Under the pieces are notes generated by a model, which saw only the letters and a list, made by a program, of their open reading frames with translations, was not told where the DNA came from and did not search any database. From Rhizobium sp. ARZ01 (lineage in GTDB: Bacteria; Pseudomonadota; Alphaproteobacteria; Rhizobiales; Rhizobiaceae), in NCBI RefSeq assembly GCF_014851675.1, contig NZ_JACVAE010000002.1, positions 620,001-684,000 on the forward strand: DNA of 64,000 nucleotides. Direction: 5' to 3'. Position numbers and translations under genes: made by a program. Below, one piece after another: positions 9,256 through 18,330 of this stretch (position 1 is the first letter of the stretch; the number at the start of each line of letters is the position of its first letter).

Positions 9256-9918
9256 ATGTACAAGAAGATTGCAATCGTTTCGCTCTCCGCCATTTATCTC
9301 TCCGCCTGCACCACGGCCGATCCCTATACCGGGGAACAGAAGGTCTCCAACACCGCCGGCGGCGCGCTGATCGGCGCAGGCCTCGGTGCTGCATCCGGCC
9401 TTCTGATCGGCAACAACCCGGTACAGCGACGCAATGCCGCCCTGATCGGCGCAGGCGTCGGCGCGCTCGCCGGCGGCGCGATCGGCAACTACATGGACAA
9501 CCAGGAAGCAGAGCTTCGCGCACAGTTGCAGGGCACCGGCGTCTCGGTGACCCGCGCCGGCGACCGCATCATCCTCAACATGCCCTCTAACATTACCTTC
9601 GCCACGGACCAGGACCAGATCGTACCGGGCTTCTACCCGACGCTCGACTCCGTCGCGATCGTGCTGCGCAAGTTCGACAAGTCGCTGATCGATGTGGACG
9701 GCCACACCGACTCAACCGGAAGTGCCGCGCACAACCAGGCCCTCTCGGAGCGGCGCGCCTACTCTGTTGCGAACTATCTCGGCTCGCGCGGCGTTGACCA
9801 GCGCCGCATTTCCGCGATGGGTTACGGCAAGGATCGCCCGATCGCCTCGAATTCTTCGGCGTCCGACCGCGCTCAAAACCGTCGCGTCGAGATCTCGATC
9901 TCGCCGCTGAAGGGCTGA
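9256..9918 (+). CDS. OmpA-family lipoprotein with glycine-zipper segment (YiaD-like)
   Basis: 220 aa. Signal peptide with lipobox LSAC (15-18), so lipidated at Cys18 and probably anchored in the outer membrane. Residues about 34-85 are a glycine-zipper region (GGALIGAGLGAASGLLIG and a second similar block). Residues about 105-220 are an OmpA C-terminal peptidoglycan-binding domain with the DGHTDSTGS and NQALSERRA motifs. Links the outer membrane to peptidoglycan. Monocistronic; followed by the hairpin at 9926-9960. Confidence 0.92.
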   Translation: MYKKIAIVSLSAIYLSACTTADPYTGEQKVSNTAGGALIGAGLGAASGLLIGNNPVQRRNAALIGAGVGALAGGAIGNYMDNQEAELRAQLQGTGVSVTRAGDRIILNMPSNITFATDQDQIVPGFYPTLDSVAIVLRKFDKSLIDVDGHTDSTGSAAHNQALSERRAYSVANYLGSRGVDQRRISAMGYGKDRPIASNSSASDRAQNRRVEISISPLKG

Positions 9919-9925
9919 TGACCCA

Positions 9926-9960
9926 AACCCGAGGGGGCGCAATGCGCGCGCCCTCGGGTT
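9926..9960 (+). terminator. Terminator hairpin after the OmpA-family lipoprotein gene
   Basis: Perfect 10-bp arms (AACCCGAGGG at 9926-9935, CCCTCGGGTT at 9951-9960) with further GC pairing inside. Only a short T run follows. Starts eight bases after the stop codon. Confidence 0.7.
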
Positions 9961-10152
9961 CCGCAAACCAATGGGCACCACTCATCCACGCCTCTCCCAG
10001 AGCGTCCCTTATCCTCACGGCGCGACAGCCGTACGCGCAGCGACCGGGGTGCATTGGCACCATCCATCAGTTTGACTGAATATTGAGCTCACCACTATCA
10101 ATTTGAAGAACAGCAGCCTCTTGGGGTAGAAGTACCTCCGGGAGGAACTGCG

Positions 10153-11064
10153 ATGGATCAAAGAGTGGCGACGAACAGTCCCGGAGAAATTGGCAATGCG
10201 GTGCGCGGTTTGCCGTCCGACCGCACTGCCTTGCTGAGCGGTGTTTTGTTCTGCCTGCTTTCGATGTCGAGCGTGCAGATCGGATCGGCTCTATCGGCCG
10301 ATTTGATCGCCGCCTACGGCCCGTTCGCCACCAGCTTCCTGCGCCTTCTGTTCGCCGCGCTGATCCTGATGGCGGTGCTGCGCCCACCGATCCGTTCCTA
10401 CAGCCGCGCGCAATGGAAAAGCGCGATCCTCCTTGGTATCACCATGGCGGCCATGACGGTCTGTTTCTACGGCGCGATCGCGCGCATCCCACTGGGCCTG
10501 ACTGTAGCCATCGAATTCCTCGGACCGTTGGCCGTTGCTAGCTTTGGTCTGGTTGGCTGGCGGCTGGTCTGGCCGGTTGCGGCACTCGCCGGGGTCGTGC
10601 TCCTCTGCCACAATGGCGAGAGCTGGACCATCGACACGGCCGGACTTTTGCTCGCCGCTGGCGCAGGCGTCGGCTGGGGTTGCTACATCGTCCTCATGAA
10701 ACGGTCCGGCAAGCTTTTCCCCGGACTGGAAGGACTGGCGATATCGCTGCTGGTCGCAGCCATCGCGTGCGCTCCCGTTGGACTGCTGCAGATACCGAAT
10801 ATGATGTCACCGGCAGTGCTGTCGACGATGCTGGGCTTGGCGATCCTCGTGCCGCTGCTGCCCTATGCGCTGGAGATGATAGCACTCAGGCGCATGCCGA
10901 TCGCCGCGTTCGGCATTTTGATGAGCCTGGAGCCCGCAATCGGCGCGCTTGCCGGCTTCCTGATCCTGCACCAGCCGATGACGCCACTGCAGATGCTGGG
11001 GACTGCGCTTGTTGTTGCCGCAAGCGCCGGCGTCACCATCGGTGCGAAACCGACGGCTACCTAG
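10153..11064 (+). CDS. EamA-family (DMT superfamily) inner-membrane transporter, RhtA-like
   Basis: 303 aa with about ten hydrophobic segments in two EamA repeats. Homology style points to the RhtA (threonine/homoserine efflux) group: the opening segment with SVQIGSALSADLIAAYGP and the later PLLPYALEMIALRRMP resemble that group. ATG 10153 follows CGGGAGGAACTGCG. Converges on the truncated haemoglobin gene with a 16-base gap. Substrate is inferred and uncertain. Confidence 0.85.
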   Translation: MDQRVATNSPGEIGNAVRGLPSDRTALLSGVLFCLLSMSSVQIGSALSADLIAAYGPFATSFLRLLFAALILMAVLRPPIRSYSRAQWKSAILLGITMAAMTVCFYGAIARIPLGLTVAIEFLGPLAVASFGLVGWRLVWPVAALAGVVLLCHNGESWTIDTAGLLLAAGAGVGWGCYIVLMKRSGKLFPGLEGLAISLLVAAIACAPVGLLQIPNMMSPAVLSTMLGLAILVPLLPYALEMIALRRMPIAAFGILMSLEPAIGALAGFLILHQPMTPLQMLGTALVVAASAGVTIGAKPTAT

Positions 11065-11080
11065 GACGCAGTCGAGGCGT

Positions 11081-11548
11081 TCAGGCCTTCGTCGCGGCCG
11101 GGTCGTCATCCGCCGGATTGTAGAACAACGACAGCACCAGGCTGCGTGCGATCCGCTCCGCTGTCGCCATGAACCAATCCTTGGCCTCCTGTGACGGGGC
11201 AATGTCGTCCAAGGTCGCGGAAAACAGCCCGAGCCACACCTGGAACAGCGGCGGGTTGAGGTTGGCGACGCCCTGGTGCGCCATCACCGGCTTGCCTTCA
11301 TATCCGCCGTCCTTGAAAGCTACGGCGGACCAGAAGCGCTTCATCCGCTCCATATGCTCTGACCACCGACCCGAAAGCCGCGCATCGAACACGGGGCCGA
11401 GTTCGGGATGGGTCCGCACGCGGCCATAAAAGGTATCGACGAGCACTGGGATGAACGAGGCGGTCACGCCGATCCGGGCCATCTCTTCGGTCGCCCGGCT
11501 GCGGATCTGTTCGAATTGGGAGCGGCGGGCGCCTTCGGCTTTGTCCAT
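11081..11548 (-). CDS. Group III (P-type) truncated haemoglobin
   Basis: 155 aa. Haem protein of the 2-over-2 globin fold; related proteins bind oxygen or NO and act in nitrosative or respiratory stress. The family pattern is clear: FIPVLVDTFYGRVRTHPELG (33-52), HMERMKRFWSAV, and the proximal histidine H91 in MAHQGVANLNPPLF, followed by VWLGLF. ATG 11548 gives the usual N-terminal extension of rhizobial versions but overlaps the EamA gene upstream by 85 bases in another frame; an internal ATG at 11482 reduces the overlap. Same strand as that EamA gene, so probably co-transcribed. Confidence 0.88.
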   Translation of the reverse strand: MDKAEGARRSQFEQIRSRATEEMARIGVTASFIPVLVDTFYGRVRTHPELGPVFDARLSGRWSEHMERMKRFWSAVAFKDGGYEGKPVMAHQGVANLNPPLFQVWLGLFSATLDDIAPSQEAKDWFMATAERIARSLVLSLFYNPADDDPAATKA

Positions 11549-12444
11549 GACCCGAAAATAGGCAAAGGACGCCGGGTCTGCAATTGCACACTTCGCCGCG
11601 GTGCCTGCGCCAATTGGCTCAACCAGACGCTTGCCAGAACCACGACCATGCCGGCGATCTGCAAAGCAGTCAGGCTCTGGTCCAGGACGCTCCAGCCAAG
11701 CCCCACCGCCACAAGCGGGCTGAGAAACCCAAGCGGCGCGACGGCGGACGGCCCAAGCCGGGAAAGACCGCGAAACCAGAGAATGTAAGTGAAGGCCGCG
11801 CCGATGACCCCGAGATAGAGAAGACCGAGGAGGTTGGCCGGGGCGAGCGGCGGCAATGGCGGCTCGACCAGAAGGACCACCGGGATCAGGAGGATACCGC
11901 CGGCGGTCAGTTGCCATGCCGTGAACGTCAGTGGCGAGACCGGCGGTTCCCAGTGCCGCGACAGTACGGTTCCGAACGCCATGGAAACAGCGCCTGCCAG
12001 GCCGGCGATGATCCCGATCAGGTCGAGGCTCGCGCTGGGGGTGAGGACGAGCAGGGCGACGCCGCCTATGCCGGCAACCCCGGCTACAACCGAAAACACA
12101 CGGATGGGCGTACCCATGACGAGCCGTGACAGCCCGATCACGATCAACGGCTGTATGGCGCCGACCGTTGCCGCCACGCCACCCGGCAGGCGATAGGCGG
12201 AAACAAACAGCATTGCCCAGAAGAAGGAAAAGTTGAGCGCACCGAGCAGGAACGTGCGCGGCCACCAGATCCCCTTCGGCAACTGGCGGACGATGAGCAG
12301 GAGAAGCACACCGGCCGGCAGGGCCCGCAGCAGAGACACCGTTAGCGGATAGCCCGCCGGAAGGAATTCAGTCGTGACGATGTAGGTGCTGCCCCAGATC
12401 GCTGGTGCGATCGCCGTCAGGAGCACGTCATGTAAGCGGGCCAT
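11464..12444 (-). CDS. EamA-family (DMT superfamily) inner-membrane transporter
   Basis: 326 aa. Two EamA repeats with about ten membrane segments end near residue 282 (AGMVVVLASVWLSQLAQ). The last 44 or so residues are polar and basic (RRSVQLQTRRPLPIFG and onward), and the final 85 bases overlap the haemoglobin coding region in a different frame, so this tail may be a neutral extension. Begins at ATG 12444, divergent from a MarR regulator across a 79-bp gap holding two operator-like palindromes. Likely a regulated efflux pump for a small organic compound; substrate unknown. Confidence 0.88.
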   Translation of the reverse strand: MARLHDVLLTAIAPAIWGSTYIVTTEFLPAGYPLTVSLLRALPAGVLLLLIVRQLPKGIWWPRTFLLGALNFSFFWAMLFVSAYRLPGGVAATVGAIQPLIVIGLSRLVMGTPIRVFSVVAGVAGIGGVALLVLTPSASLDLIGIIAGLAGAVSMAFGTVLSRHWEPPVSPLTFTAWQLTAGGILLIPVVLLVEPPLPPLAPANLLGLLYLGVIGAAFTYILWFRGLSRLGPSAVAPLGFLSPLVAVGLGWSVLDQSLTALQIAGMVVVLASVWLSQLAQAPRRSVQLQTRRPLPIFGSWTKPKAPAAPNSNRSAAGRPKRWPGSA

Positions 12445-12457
12445 GATGTAACCTCAT

Positions 12458-12503
12458 TTATCTTGACTTCAAGATAATGCGTTTTGCCTTGACGTCAAGA
12501 TAA
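12458..12503. promoter_or_regulatory. Double palindromic operator between EamA and marR genes
   Basis: Site 1 is TTATCTTGACTTCAAGATAA (12458-12477): perfect 9-base arms around CT. Site 2 is the perfect 12-base palindrome CTTGACGTCAAG (12488-12499), extended on the right by ATAA (to 12503), so it shares the TCAAGATAA half-site. Size, symmetry and placement between a divergent MarR gene and its neighbour fit autoregulatory MarR operators. Which regulator binds is inferred. Confidence 0.75.
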
Positions 12504-12523
12504 TTTGCGCGATAGTCGGCAGC

Positions 12524-13006
12524 ATGGATCACGTCGACAGAATTCTCGCCCAATGGAACCGCGAACGGCCCGACCTTGACGTCGGCCCGATGGGGCTGCT
12601 TGGCCGTTTCGGTCGCGTTCGTGCGCATCTGTCGCGCGAGATCGAGCACGTGCTCGCCGCACACGGCCTTTCCGGTGCGAGTTTTGATGTGCTGGCGACG
12701 CTGCGCCGCTCAAGTGCGCCCTATCGGCTCTCGCCCGGAGACCTCCTCGCCACGACCATGGTAACGTCGGGCACCATGACAAACCGCATCGACCAGTTGG
12801 AAAAAGCCGGCCTGGTCGAGCGTGTGCAAAACCCGCAAGACGGTCGCAGCGTGCTGATCAGCCTGACCTCGAAGGGGTTGGCACTGGTGGATGAGGCGGT
12901 GACGGCCCACGTCGAAAACCAGCACCGCCTTGCAGCGGCGCTGAGCCCGGCGGAACAGCGCGAGTTGGATGCTTTGCTTCGAAAATTCCTTGCCGCCTTT
13001 GAGTGA
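12524..13006 (+). CDS. MarR-family transcriptional regulator
   Basis: 160 aa. Winged-helix protein: the recognition region includes LSPGDLLATTMVTSGTMTNR (about 69-88), and the wing follows with VERVQNPQDGRSVLISLT. These proteins bind palindromic DNA as dimers and usually release it when a small ligand binds. Divergent from the EamA transporter, with two palindromic sites in between, so it probably represses both genes. ATG 12524 has only a weak ribosome binding site. Confidence 0.92.
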   Translation: MDHVDRILAQWNRERPDLDVGPMGLLGRFGRVRAHLSREIEHVLAAHGLSGASFDVLATLRRSSAPYRLSPGDLLATTMVTSGTMTNRIDQLEKAGLVERVQNPQDGRSVLISLTSKGLALVDEAVTAHVENQHRLAAALSPAEQRELDALLRKFLAAFE

Positions 13007-13039
13007 AGGCAGGCACATCAAAGACAATCGCGTGAGTGA

Positions 13040-13639
13040 TCAAAACCGGGTGACGAGCGCCTTCACGCGTTCGATATGAGCGTTTCGCTTTGCTTCATCC
13101 GCGCGATCCATGTCGTGCAGCGTTACCATTCGAAAGTCGACGCCCTTGGCGCAGAATGCGGCGATCCCCCGCTTGAGGAGGCGCCGGACGGGATCGCCCA
13201 TGTAGAGACGCGCGACCCACCATGGCGAACCGGTGGTGGTGAAGGCCCAGAACAGCTTGATGTTCGACAGGCGCGGGATGATGCGCCCGCCCTTCGGGTC
13301 GTTGTCGAAGGCGACACCGGGCACGAAAACACGGTCAAAGAACCCCTTCAGTATCGCCGGGAAATTGAACCACCACTGCGGGAAGACCAGCACGAGACCG
13401 TCGGCAGCCGTGAGCCGCTCGACGAGCGGGGCTGCCGAACCTGGATCGTACCCCTCGACGAAGTAGCTCAAGCGCTCGGCGTCGCTCAGCCGCGGATCGA
13501 AGTCTTCGCGGTAGAGATCGAGCAGGTCGACCTCATGCCCAAGCGTTTCGAGCGTCGTGCAAACCGCTGACGCTACGCCTGCGGCAAAGCTGTCTTCCAG
13601 CGGGTGGGCGAGAACGACGAGAATGCGTCTGCGGCTCAA
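13040..13639 (-). CDS. NAD(P)H:quinone oxidoreductase-like flavodoxin-fold protein
   Basis: 199 aa. Flavodoxin-2 family (KefF/MdaB/NQO1-like): N-terminal [15 protein letters not shown] for the FMN/FAD phosphate, and the family signature [18 protein letters not shown] at about 88-105. Expected to reduce quinones or other electrophiles with NAD(P)H in the cytoplasm. Starts at ATG 13639, overlapping the xseA stop by four bases (ATGA), so it is translationally coupled to xseA. Confidence 0.85.
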   Translation of the reverse strand: MSRRRILVVLAHPLEDSFAAGVASAVCTTLETLGHEVDLLDLYREDFDPRLSDAERLSYFVEGYDPGSAAPLVERLTAADGLVLVFPQWWFNFPAILKGFFDRVFVPGVAFDNDPKGGRIIPRLSNIKLFWAFTTTGSPWWVARLYMGDPVRRLLKRGIAAFCAKGVDFRMVTLHDMDRADEAKRNAHIERVKALVTRF

Positions 13640-15249
13640 AACAGCGACCCCTGCTTGGACGCATCGGGGCCAGCCGGCGGCGGCTTTGTGGCTTTTCTTT
13701 TCTGTGGCGTGGCTTGGACCGGCGTAGGAGCATCCTGCACCGACCGTGCACCAGCGACCGCATCTACGCTGCCGTCGGCAAAGGTAATGGAAATGGCGGT
13801 CCCTTCAGCGACTTCGGCCGCCTGCTTGACGGCATGCCCCTCCTCGTCGCGTACGAGCGCATAGCCACGGCTAAGCACATTCTTGTAGGATAGTGACTGC
13901 AAGACGCGATCCTGGGCCAAGACCAGGGCCTTGCGGCGCCCAATGTCGCCGGCAAGCGCCGTGTCTGCACGCAATGCGAGGCCTCTCAGGCGATCACGCG
14001 CGCTCCCGGTGCGCACAAGGATGCGGGAGGGGGTGGCTCGCAGTGCCGCGTCGAATGCGGCCAGCCGGGCCCGGTTCTGATCAATACGACGCTCTACCAC
14101 GCGTTCCGCCCGGCGCAGGACATCGGTCAGCCGCTGGCGGCGCTCCGCAATACGGCCGGCAAGCAATTCCGGTCTCAGATGAGCCGCCGCGCGCTCGAAT
14201 GCTCGCCGCTTGTTGACGGTGTTCATATGCAAGCCTCGTCCGAGGCCCAACGCCGCCTCATCGAAGCGGCGGCGCGGAAGTGCCAGCAGTTGGTCCAGCG
14301 ACGGCAGCGCACGGGCGAGCGCACGCAGGCCCTGGCGGCGCGCGTCCATCTGGCGAGTGGCTGCTCCCTTCAAGCGCGCGGCCAGTGCGGCGACGGCTGC
14401 CTCCAGATCGGCCTTCACCGGTACGGCCATTTCGGCTGCACCGGTCGGAGTGGGGGCACGCCGGTCGGCGGCGTGGTCGATCAGCGTCCAGTCCGTCTCG
14501 TGCCCTACCGCGGAGATCAGCGGGATCTGGGAGGCTGCGGCCGCACGGACCACGCTCTCGTCGTTGAAACTCCAGAGGTCCTCCAGGCTTCCGCCGCCGC
14601 GTGCCACGATCAGCACGTCCGGGCGGGGGATCACACCGCCCACTTGAAAAGCGTTGAAGCCACGGATCGCCGCGGCAACCTCTTCGCCCGAGCCATCACC
14701 CTGAACCTTGACGGGCCAGACGAGCACGTGAACCGGAAAACGATCGGCAATGCGGTGCAGGATATCCCGGATGACCGCACCTGTCGGCGAAGTGACGACG
14801 CCGATGACGTGCGGCAGGAACGGCAGTGGTCGCTTTCGACCGACCTCGAACAGGCCTTCCGCTGCAAGCTTGCGCCGGCGTTCTTCGAGCAGCGCCATGA
14901 GCGCCCCGGCACCGGCCGGTTCCAGCGTCTCGATAACAATCTGGTACTTCGATGATCCCGGGAATGTGGTGACCTTGCCGGTCGCGATCACCTCCATGCC
15001 CTCTTCGGGGCGGAAGCGCAGCTTTGAGAAACTGCCCTTCCAGATGACGGCGTCGATCCGCGCCCGATCGTCCTTCAGGCTGAAATAGGCGTGGCCGGAA
15101 GAATGCGGGCCGCGATAGCCGGAGATCTCGCCGCGCACCCGCACCTGGTCGAATGCCTGCTCGACGGTACGCTTGATCGATCCGGAAAGCTCGGAGACCG
15201 AGTACTCGGCAAGATTGGTGGGCGAATCGTGGTTCGGAAACATGCTCAT
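13636..15249 (-). CDS. xseA: Exodeoxyribonuclease VII large subunit
   Basis: 537 aa. Large subunit of exonuclease VII, which degrades single-stranded DNA to oligonucleotides with XseB. N-terminal OB-fold about residues 10-110 ([18 protein letters not shown] and [10 protein letters not shown]), then the conserved catalytic core with [19 protein letters not shown] (about 148-166), [16 protein letters not shown] and [18 protein letters not shown], and a long helical C-terminal part. Longer than E. coli XseA (456 aa) through the C-terminal extension, as in other rhizobia. ATG 15249 or 15243. First gene of a coupled pair with the quinone reductase gene. xseB is not in the window. Confidence 0.96.
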   Translation of the reverse strand: MSMFPNHDSPTNLAEYSVSELSGSIKRTVEQAFDQVRVRGEISGYRGPHSSGHAYFSLKDDRARIDAVIWKGSFSKLRFRPEEGMEVIATGKVTTFPGSSKYQIVIETLEPAGAGALMALLEERRRKLAAEGLFEVGRKRPLPFLPHVIGVVTSPTGAVIRDILHRIADRFPVHVLVWPVKVQGDGSGEEVAAAIRGFNAFQVGGVIPRPDVLIVARGGGSLEDLWSFNDESVVRAAAASQIPLISAVGHETDWTLIDHAADRRAPTPTGAAEMAVPVKADLEAAVAALAARLKGAATRQMDARRQGLRALARALPSLDQLLALPRRRFDEAALGLGRGLHMNTVNKRRAFERAAAHLRPELLAGRIAERRQRLTDVLRRAERVVERRIDQNRARLAAFDAALRATPSRILVRTGSARDRLRGLALRADTALAGDIGRRKALVLAQDRVLQSLSYKNVLSRGYALVRDEEGHAVKQAAEVAEGTAISITFADGSVDAVAGARSVQDAPTPVQATPQKRKATKPPPAGPDASKQGSLF

Positions 15250-15315
15250 GGCCCATTCTTATCGTCCCGACGGTCCGTGGCCAGCGGAAAGACGCAGTAG
15301 AGGCGCAGTTTTCCG

Positions 15316-17166
15316 TCAGTTCGCGTCAGCCTGGGCTTCGGGCCTGACGCGATAAACCTGCAACTGAGAGTCGCCATTTTCGACCCGTTGCAGATAGGCC
15401 GGGGCATCGCCTGCAATCAGGCGCGCATACAGTCCCTGCGGCTCAGCCTTGGCAATCATCTGCACCTGACTGTCGGTAGGGCAGAAGGCCAGTAACGTGA
15501 CCCCTGCCCCACGCAGGAAGGCTTCAGCCTGCCGCGGTTCGGAAAGGCCTATGTGCAACTCCGTCAGCATGCCACCCTGATTGCGATGATAGGGTGCCGA
15601 AAGGGCGCGGTGCCCCGTAAAGCGCAGTATTTCTGCACCAAGATCTGACGCCGCGGCTACTACACCGACCGGCTCTGCTGCGAGCGCCACCATCGACTCG
15701 CGACTGCCGCAGGAGGTGGCCGTCGTCTCGGGCGCAGAAGCGGAAGGCGAGCTGTAACCCACCAGCTTCGTCATTGCGAAACCCGACACCGCCCAGGCGG
15801 AGGGGACGCAGGCGAGCGTAAACGCCGCAAAGCCCAATCCGCGCTTCAAGTTCCTCGTATCAGCATTGGCCCGGCGGCGCAGGTCCGAAATCGCGAGTGC
15901 GAGCGGCGGCATTGCGAAAAGGTTGGTGAAGACATTCCCCCGAACCTGGACCAGAGAAATGATCATGGACATCGCAAGCAAGGCCAGAAACGTCAGGTGG
16001 GCTTCGCTCTTGTCGCGCCGTTGAATCCGGAACAGGCAAACGGCCATTGCAAGCAGCCCCGGAAGATAGAAAGCACCGATTGGAACGGGGTTATATTGCC
16101 ATTGACCAAAGACGGACTGGGCCTCGGTGACGTTGGAGAGCCAGAAGGTGTGCAGCATGGGATCAAGATCGGCAAGCGGGCTTCGCAGGCAGTTCGGCGC
16201 GATCGCCAGCACGGCGATTGAAAGCACGGCCCCCGCCCCTACAAGCGCCAAAAGCCGCATTCCTCCGCTCCACCGGCTGGCGAGGGACGCTACGAGGAAG
16301 AGCGCCGATCCCCCAAAGGTTGCAAGCGCATAGAAGCCATAGGAAAGAGCGTCGCAGGTAACCTCGCGATAGTGGGCAGGCGCAATGGTGGCAAAGAAGG
16401 CGAAAGTCGTCATGGATGCCAACGCCAGGCCAAAGGCGGCCGCGGCCCGACGGTAAGCCTCGCCGTGCCACGCCCACCGAAACGCGACGACTATGCACAC
16501 GACAGCAATCAGCGGGGTTGTCTCCGCACCGATCGCGATCGCCAGCGCGCACAGAATGCCGGCCGTCGCATAGCTGCGCGCCCGGTGCAACGGATCCACC
16601 AGCATCGCCGCGATGATTGCCAGCAGGACCAGCTGGACATTGTGATGATCGATTGCGCCCGGGTGGAAGCGACCAATGGATATGACCTGGATCGTCGCCA
16701 AAACGAGCGATGCATGCATCGCCACGCGACCACCAAGATGAAAACCGGCAAGTCCGATCCCGAAAAGAAGCGGCCCGATCAGCAACAAAGGCCAGACGGC
16801 TAGGGCCACAGCTTCGGCTTGCTCCGGCGCAAGGACCAGACCATAGACCTCGATCAGATTGGCGATTGGAAGGTCTATGAAGCGCGACCAGTGCATCGGC
16901 GTGCCTCCTGCAAGGCCGAGCCGATACTGCGTCATGTCGAACCAGCCCTGGCCGGCGAGCAGGTCGCGAACCTCGACCAGGCGCATCGCATCGTCATTGT
17001 CCGGCCCTACATAGTCGGTCGCGAAGGGCAGTGCACTGACCAGCACGCAGACAATCGCGAGAAGCGTATAGAACGCGATCACGCGCAACGGAAATCGTGC
17101 CGTCTCCTGCACGGACGGCACACGCCGGACAGGCGCTGCATGCAAACCCGACGCCATGTCCGTCAT
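15316..17166 (-). CDS. Polytopic membrane glycosyltransferase-like protein (GT-C type)
   Basis: 616 aa with about 12 hydrophobic segments in residues 25-460 and a soluble C-terminal domain of about 150 residues. The first periplasmic loop holds an acidic GPDNDDAMR motif (54-62) like the DD/DxD catalytic loop of GT-C transferases (PMT, ArnT, STT3-like). These use polyprenyl-phosphate sugars on the periplasmic side. ATG 17166 follows GGGGAG. It is divergent (135-bp gap) from a polyprenyl-phosphate glycosyltransferase gene, which fits a donor-plus-transferase pair. Family assignment is by topology and motif; acceptor unknown. Confidence 0.7.
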   Translation of the reverse strand: MTDMASGLHAAPVRRVPSVQETARFPLRVIAFYTLLAIVCVLVSALPFATDYVGPDNDDAMRLVEVRDLLAGQGWFDMTQYRLGLAGGTPMHWSRFIDLPIANLIEVYGLVLAPEQAEAVALAVWPLLLIGPLLFGIGLAGFHLGGRVAMHASLVLATIQVISIGRFHPGAIDHHNVQLVLLAIIAAMLVDPLHRARSYATAGILCALAIAIGAETTPLIAVVCIVVAFRWAWHGEAYRRAAAAFGLALASMTTFAFFATIAPAHYREVTCDALSYGFYALATFGGSALFLVASLASRWSGGMRLLALVGAGAVLSIAVLAIAPNCLRSPLADLDPMLHTFWLSNVTEAQSVFGQWQYNPVPIGAFYLPGLLAMAVCLFRIQRRDKSEAHLTFLALLAMSMIISLVQVRGNVFTNLFAMPPLALAISDLRRRANADTRNLKRGLGFAAFTLACVPSAWAVSGFAMTKLVGYSSPSASAPETTATSCGSRESMVALAAEPVGVVAAASDLGAEILRFTGHRALSAPYHRNQGGMLTELHIGLSEPRQAEAFLRGAGVTLLAFCPTDSQVQMIAKAEPQGLYARLIAGDAPAYLQRVENGDSQLQVYRVRPEAQADAN

Positions 17167-17301
17167 CCGGCTCCCCGTCCCGCTGTCAATTTTCCGAGAC
17201 GAAACCTAGCCTTAACCTTCTCAAGAAATAGTAAAGCGCGCGGGGCGTGGAGCGCCTGCAACCTCGCAACGATCGGTCTCAGGCGACACGCGGTATCCAC
17301 T

Positions 17302-18312
17302 ATGACGGAAGGTTCACCAGTGGCGCTGGATTTGGCAGTCCTCCTGCCCTGCTACAACGAGGCGCAGACGATCAGCGCCGTCGTCACCGGTTTCAAGTCG
17401 TCGCTCCCCGGAGCTCGGATTTACGTCTACGACAACAATTCGACCGACGGCACGGCGCTGCGCGCGCTTCTTGCCGGCGCAACGGTCGTGCGCGAACGCC
17501 GTCAGGGCAAGGGCAACGTGGTGCGGCGGATGTTTGCGGACATCGATGCCGACGTCTACATCATGGCCGACGGTGACGGGACCTACTCGCCAAACGACGC
17601 CCAGAAACTGATCGACACGCTGCTGTCCGAACGGGCGGATATGGTCGTTGGCACTCGTCGTGGCGTGCATGCCGATGCCGGCAGACAAGGCCACGCCTTT
17701 GGCAACCGAATATTCAATGTGCTGTATCGCACGCTCTTCGGCACCGATTTCACCGACATCTTCTCCGGCTACCGCGCGTTCTCCCGGCGCTTTGCCAAAA
17801 GCTTCCCGGCTCTTTCCGCTGGCTTCGAGATCGAAACGGAAATGTCTGTACATGCCTCGCGCCTGAAGCTCCCGATCTGCGAAATCGAGCTCGACTACGG
17901 CCGCCGCCCGGAGGGATCGCACTCCAAGCTGTCGACATTTCGCGACGGAGCGAAAATTCTCTGGATGTTCGCCATGCTGATGAAGGAAACGAGACCCTTC
18001 ACCTTCTTCGGGGCATTCAGCGGCCTTTTCATGCTGGCAAGCCTTGTTTTCATGGCGCCGGTCCTGGCGGAGTATTTCGAGACCGGTCTCGTGATGCGCA
18101 TGCCGACATGGGTACTTTCGATGGCGCTGATGATGATCTCGTTCCTGGTCTTTTCTGCCGGCTTGATCCTTGATTCGCTCGCACGCGCACGAAACGAGCA
18201 GTTGCGGATGCATTACGTAACGCTGCCGGCCAATGCATGGATGCTGACCGAGTTCTCGACTGGTGCGGACACTGATGGGCACATGCCCAAGCAGCCCGAC
18301 GTTGCGGCCTAG
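17302..18312 (+). CDS. GT2 glycosyltransferase, polyprenyl-phosphate sugar synthase type
   Basis: 336 aa. DPM1/GtrB-like: GT-A fold with the N-terminal LLPCYNEAQTI, the metal-binding DGDGTY motif at about 90-95, and SGYRAFSRRF. Two C-terminal membrane helices are at about 233-257 and 268-292. Such enzymes move a sugar from an NDP donor to undecaprenyl phosphate at the cytoplasmic face. Start ATG 17302 is used; GTG 17320 has a better GGAAGG site and is a real alternative. Followed after 18 bases by a methyltransferase and then an SMR-type membrane protein, likely one operon. Confidence 0.88.
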   Translation: MTEGSPVALDLAVLLPCYNEAQTISAVVTGFKSSLPGARIYVYDNNSTDGTALRALLAGATVVRERRQGKGNVVRRMFADIDADVYIMADGDGTYSPNDAQKLIDTLLSERADMVVGTRRGVHADAGRQGHAFGNRIFNVLYRTLFGTDFTDIFSGYRAFSRRFAKSFPALSAGFEIETEMSVHASRLKLPICEIELDYGRRPEGSHSKLSTFRDGAKILWMFAMLMKETRPFTFFGAFSGLFMLASLVFMAPVLAEYFETGLVMRMPTWVLSMALMMISFLVFSAGLILDSLARARNEQLRMHYVTLPANAWMLTEFSTGADTDGHMPKQPDVAA

Positions 18313-18330
18313 CTGCGAAAGGAAAGACAC

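Noticed and set aside
16819..17301. 161-codon extension of the polyprenyl-phosphate glycosyltransferase
   Set aside because: It lies opposite the start of the divergent GT-C gene, and the family begins at the LLPCYNE segment.
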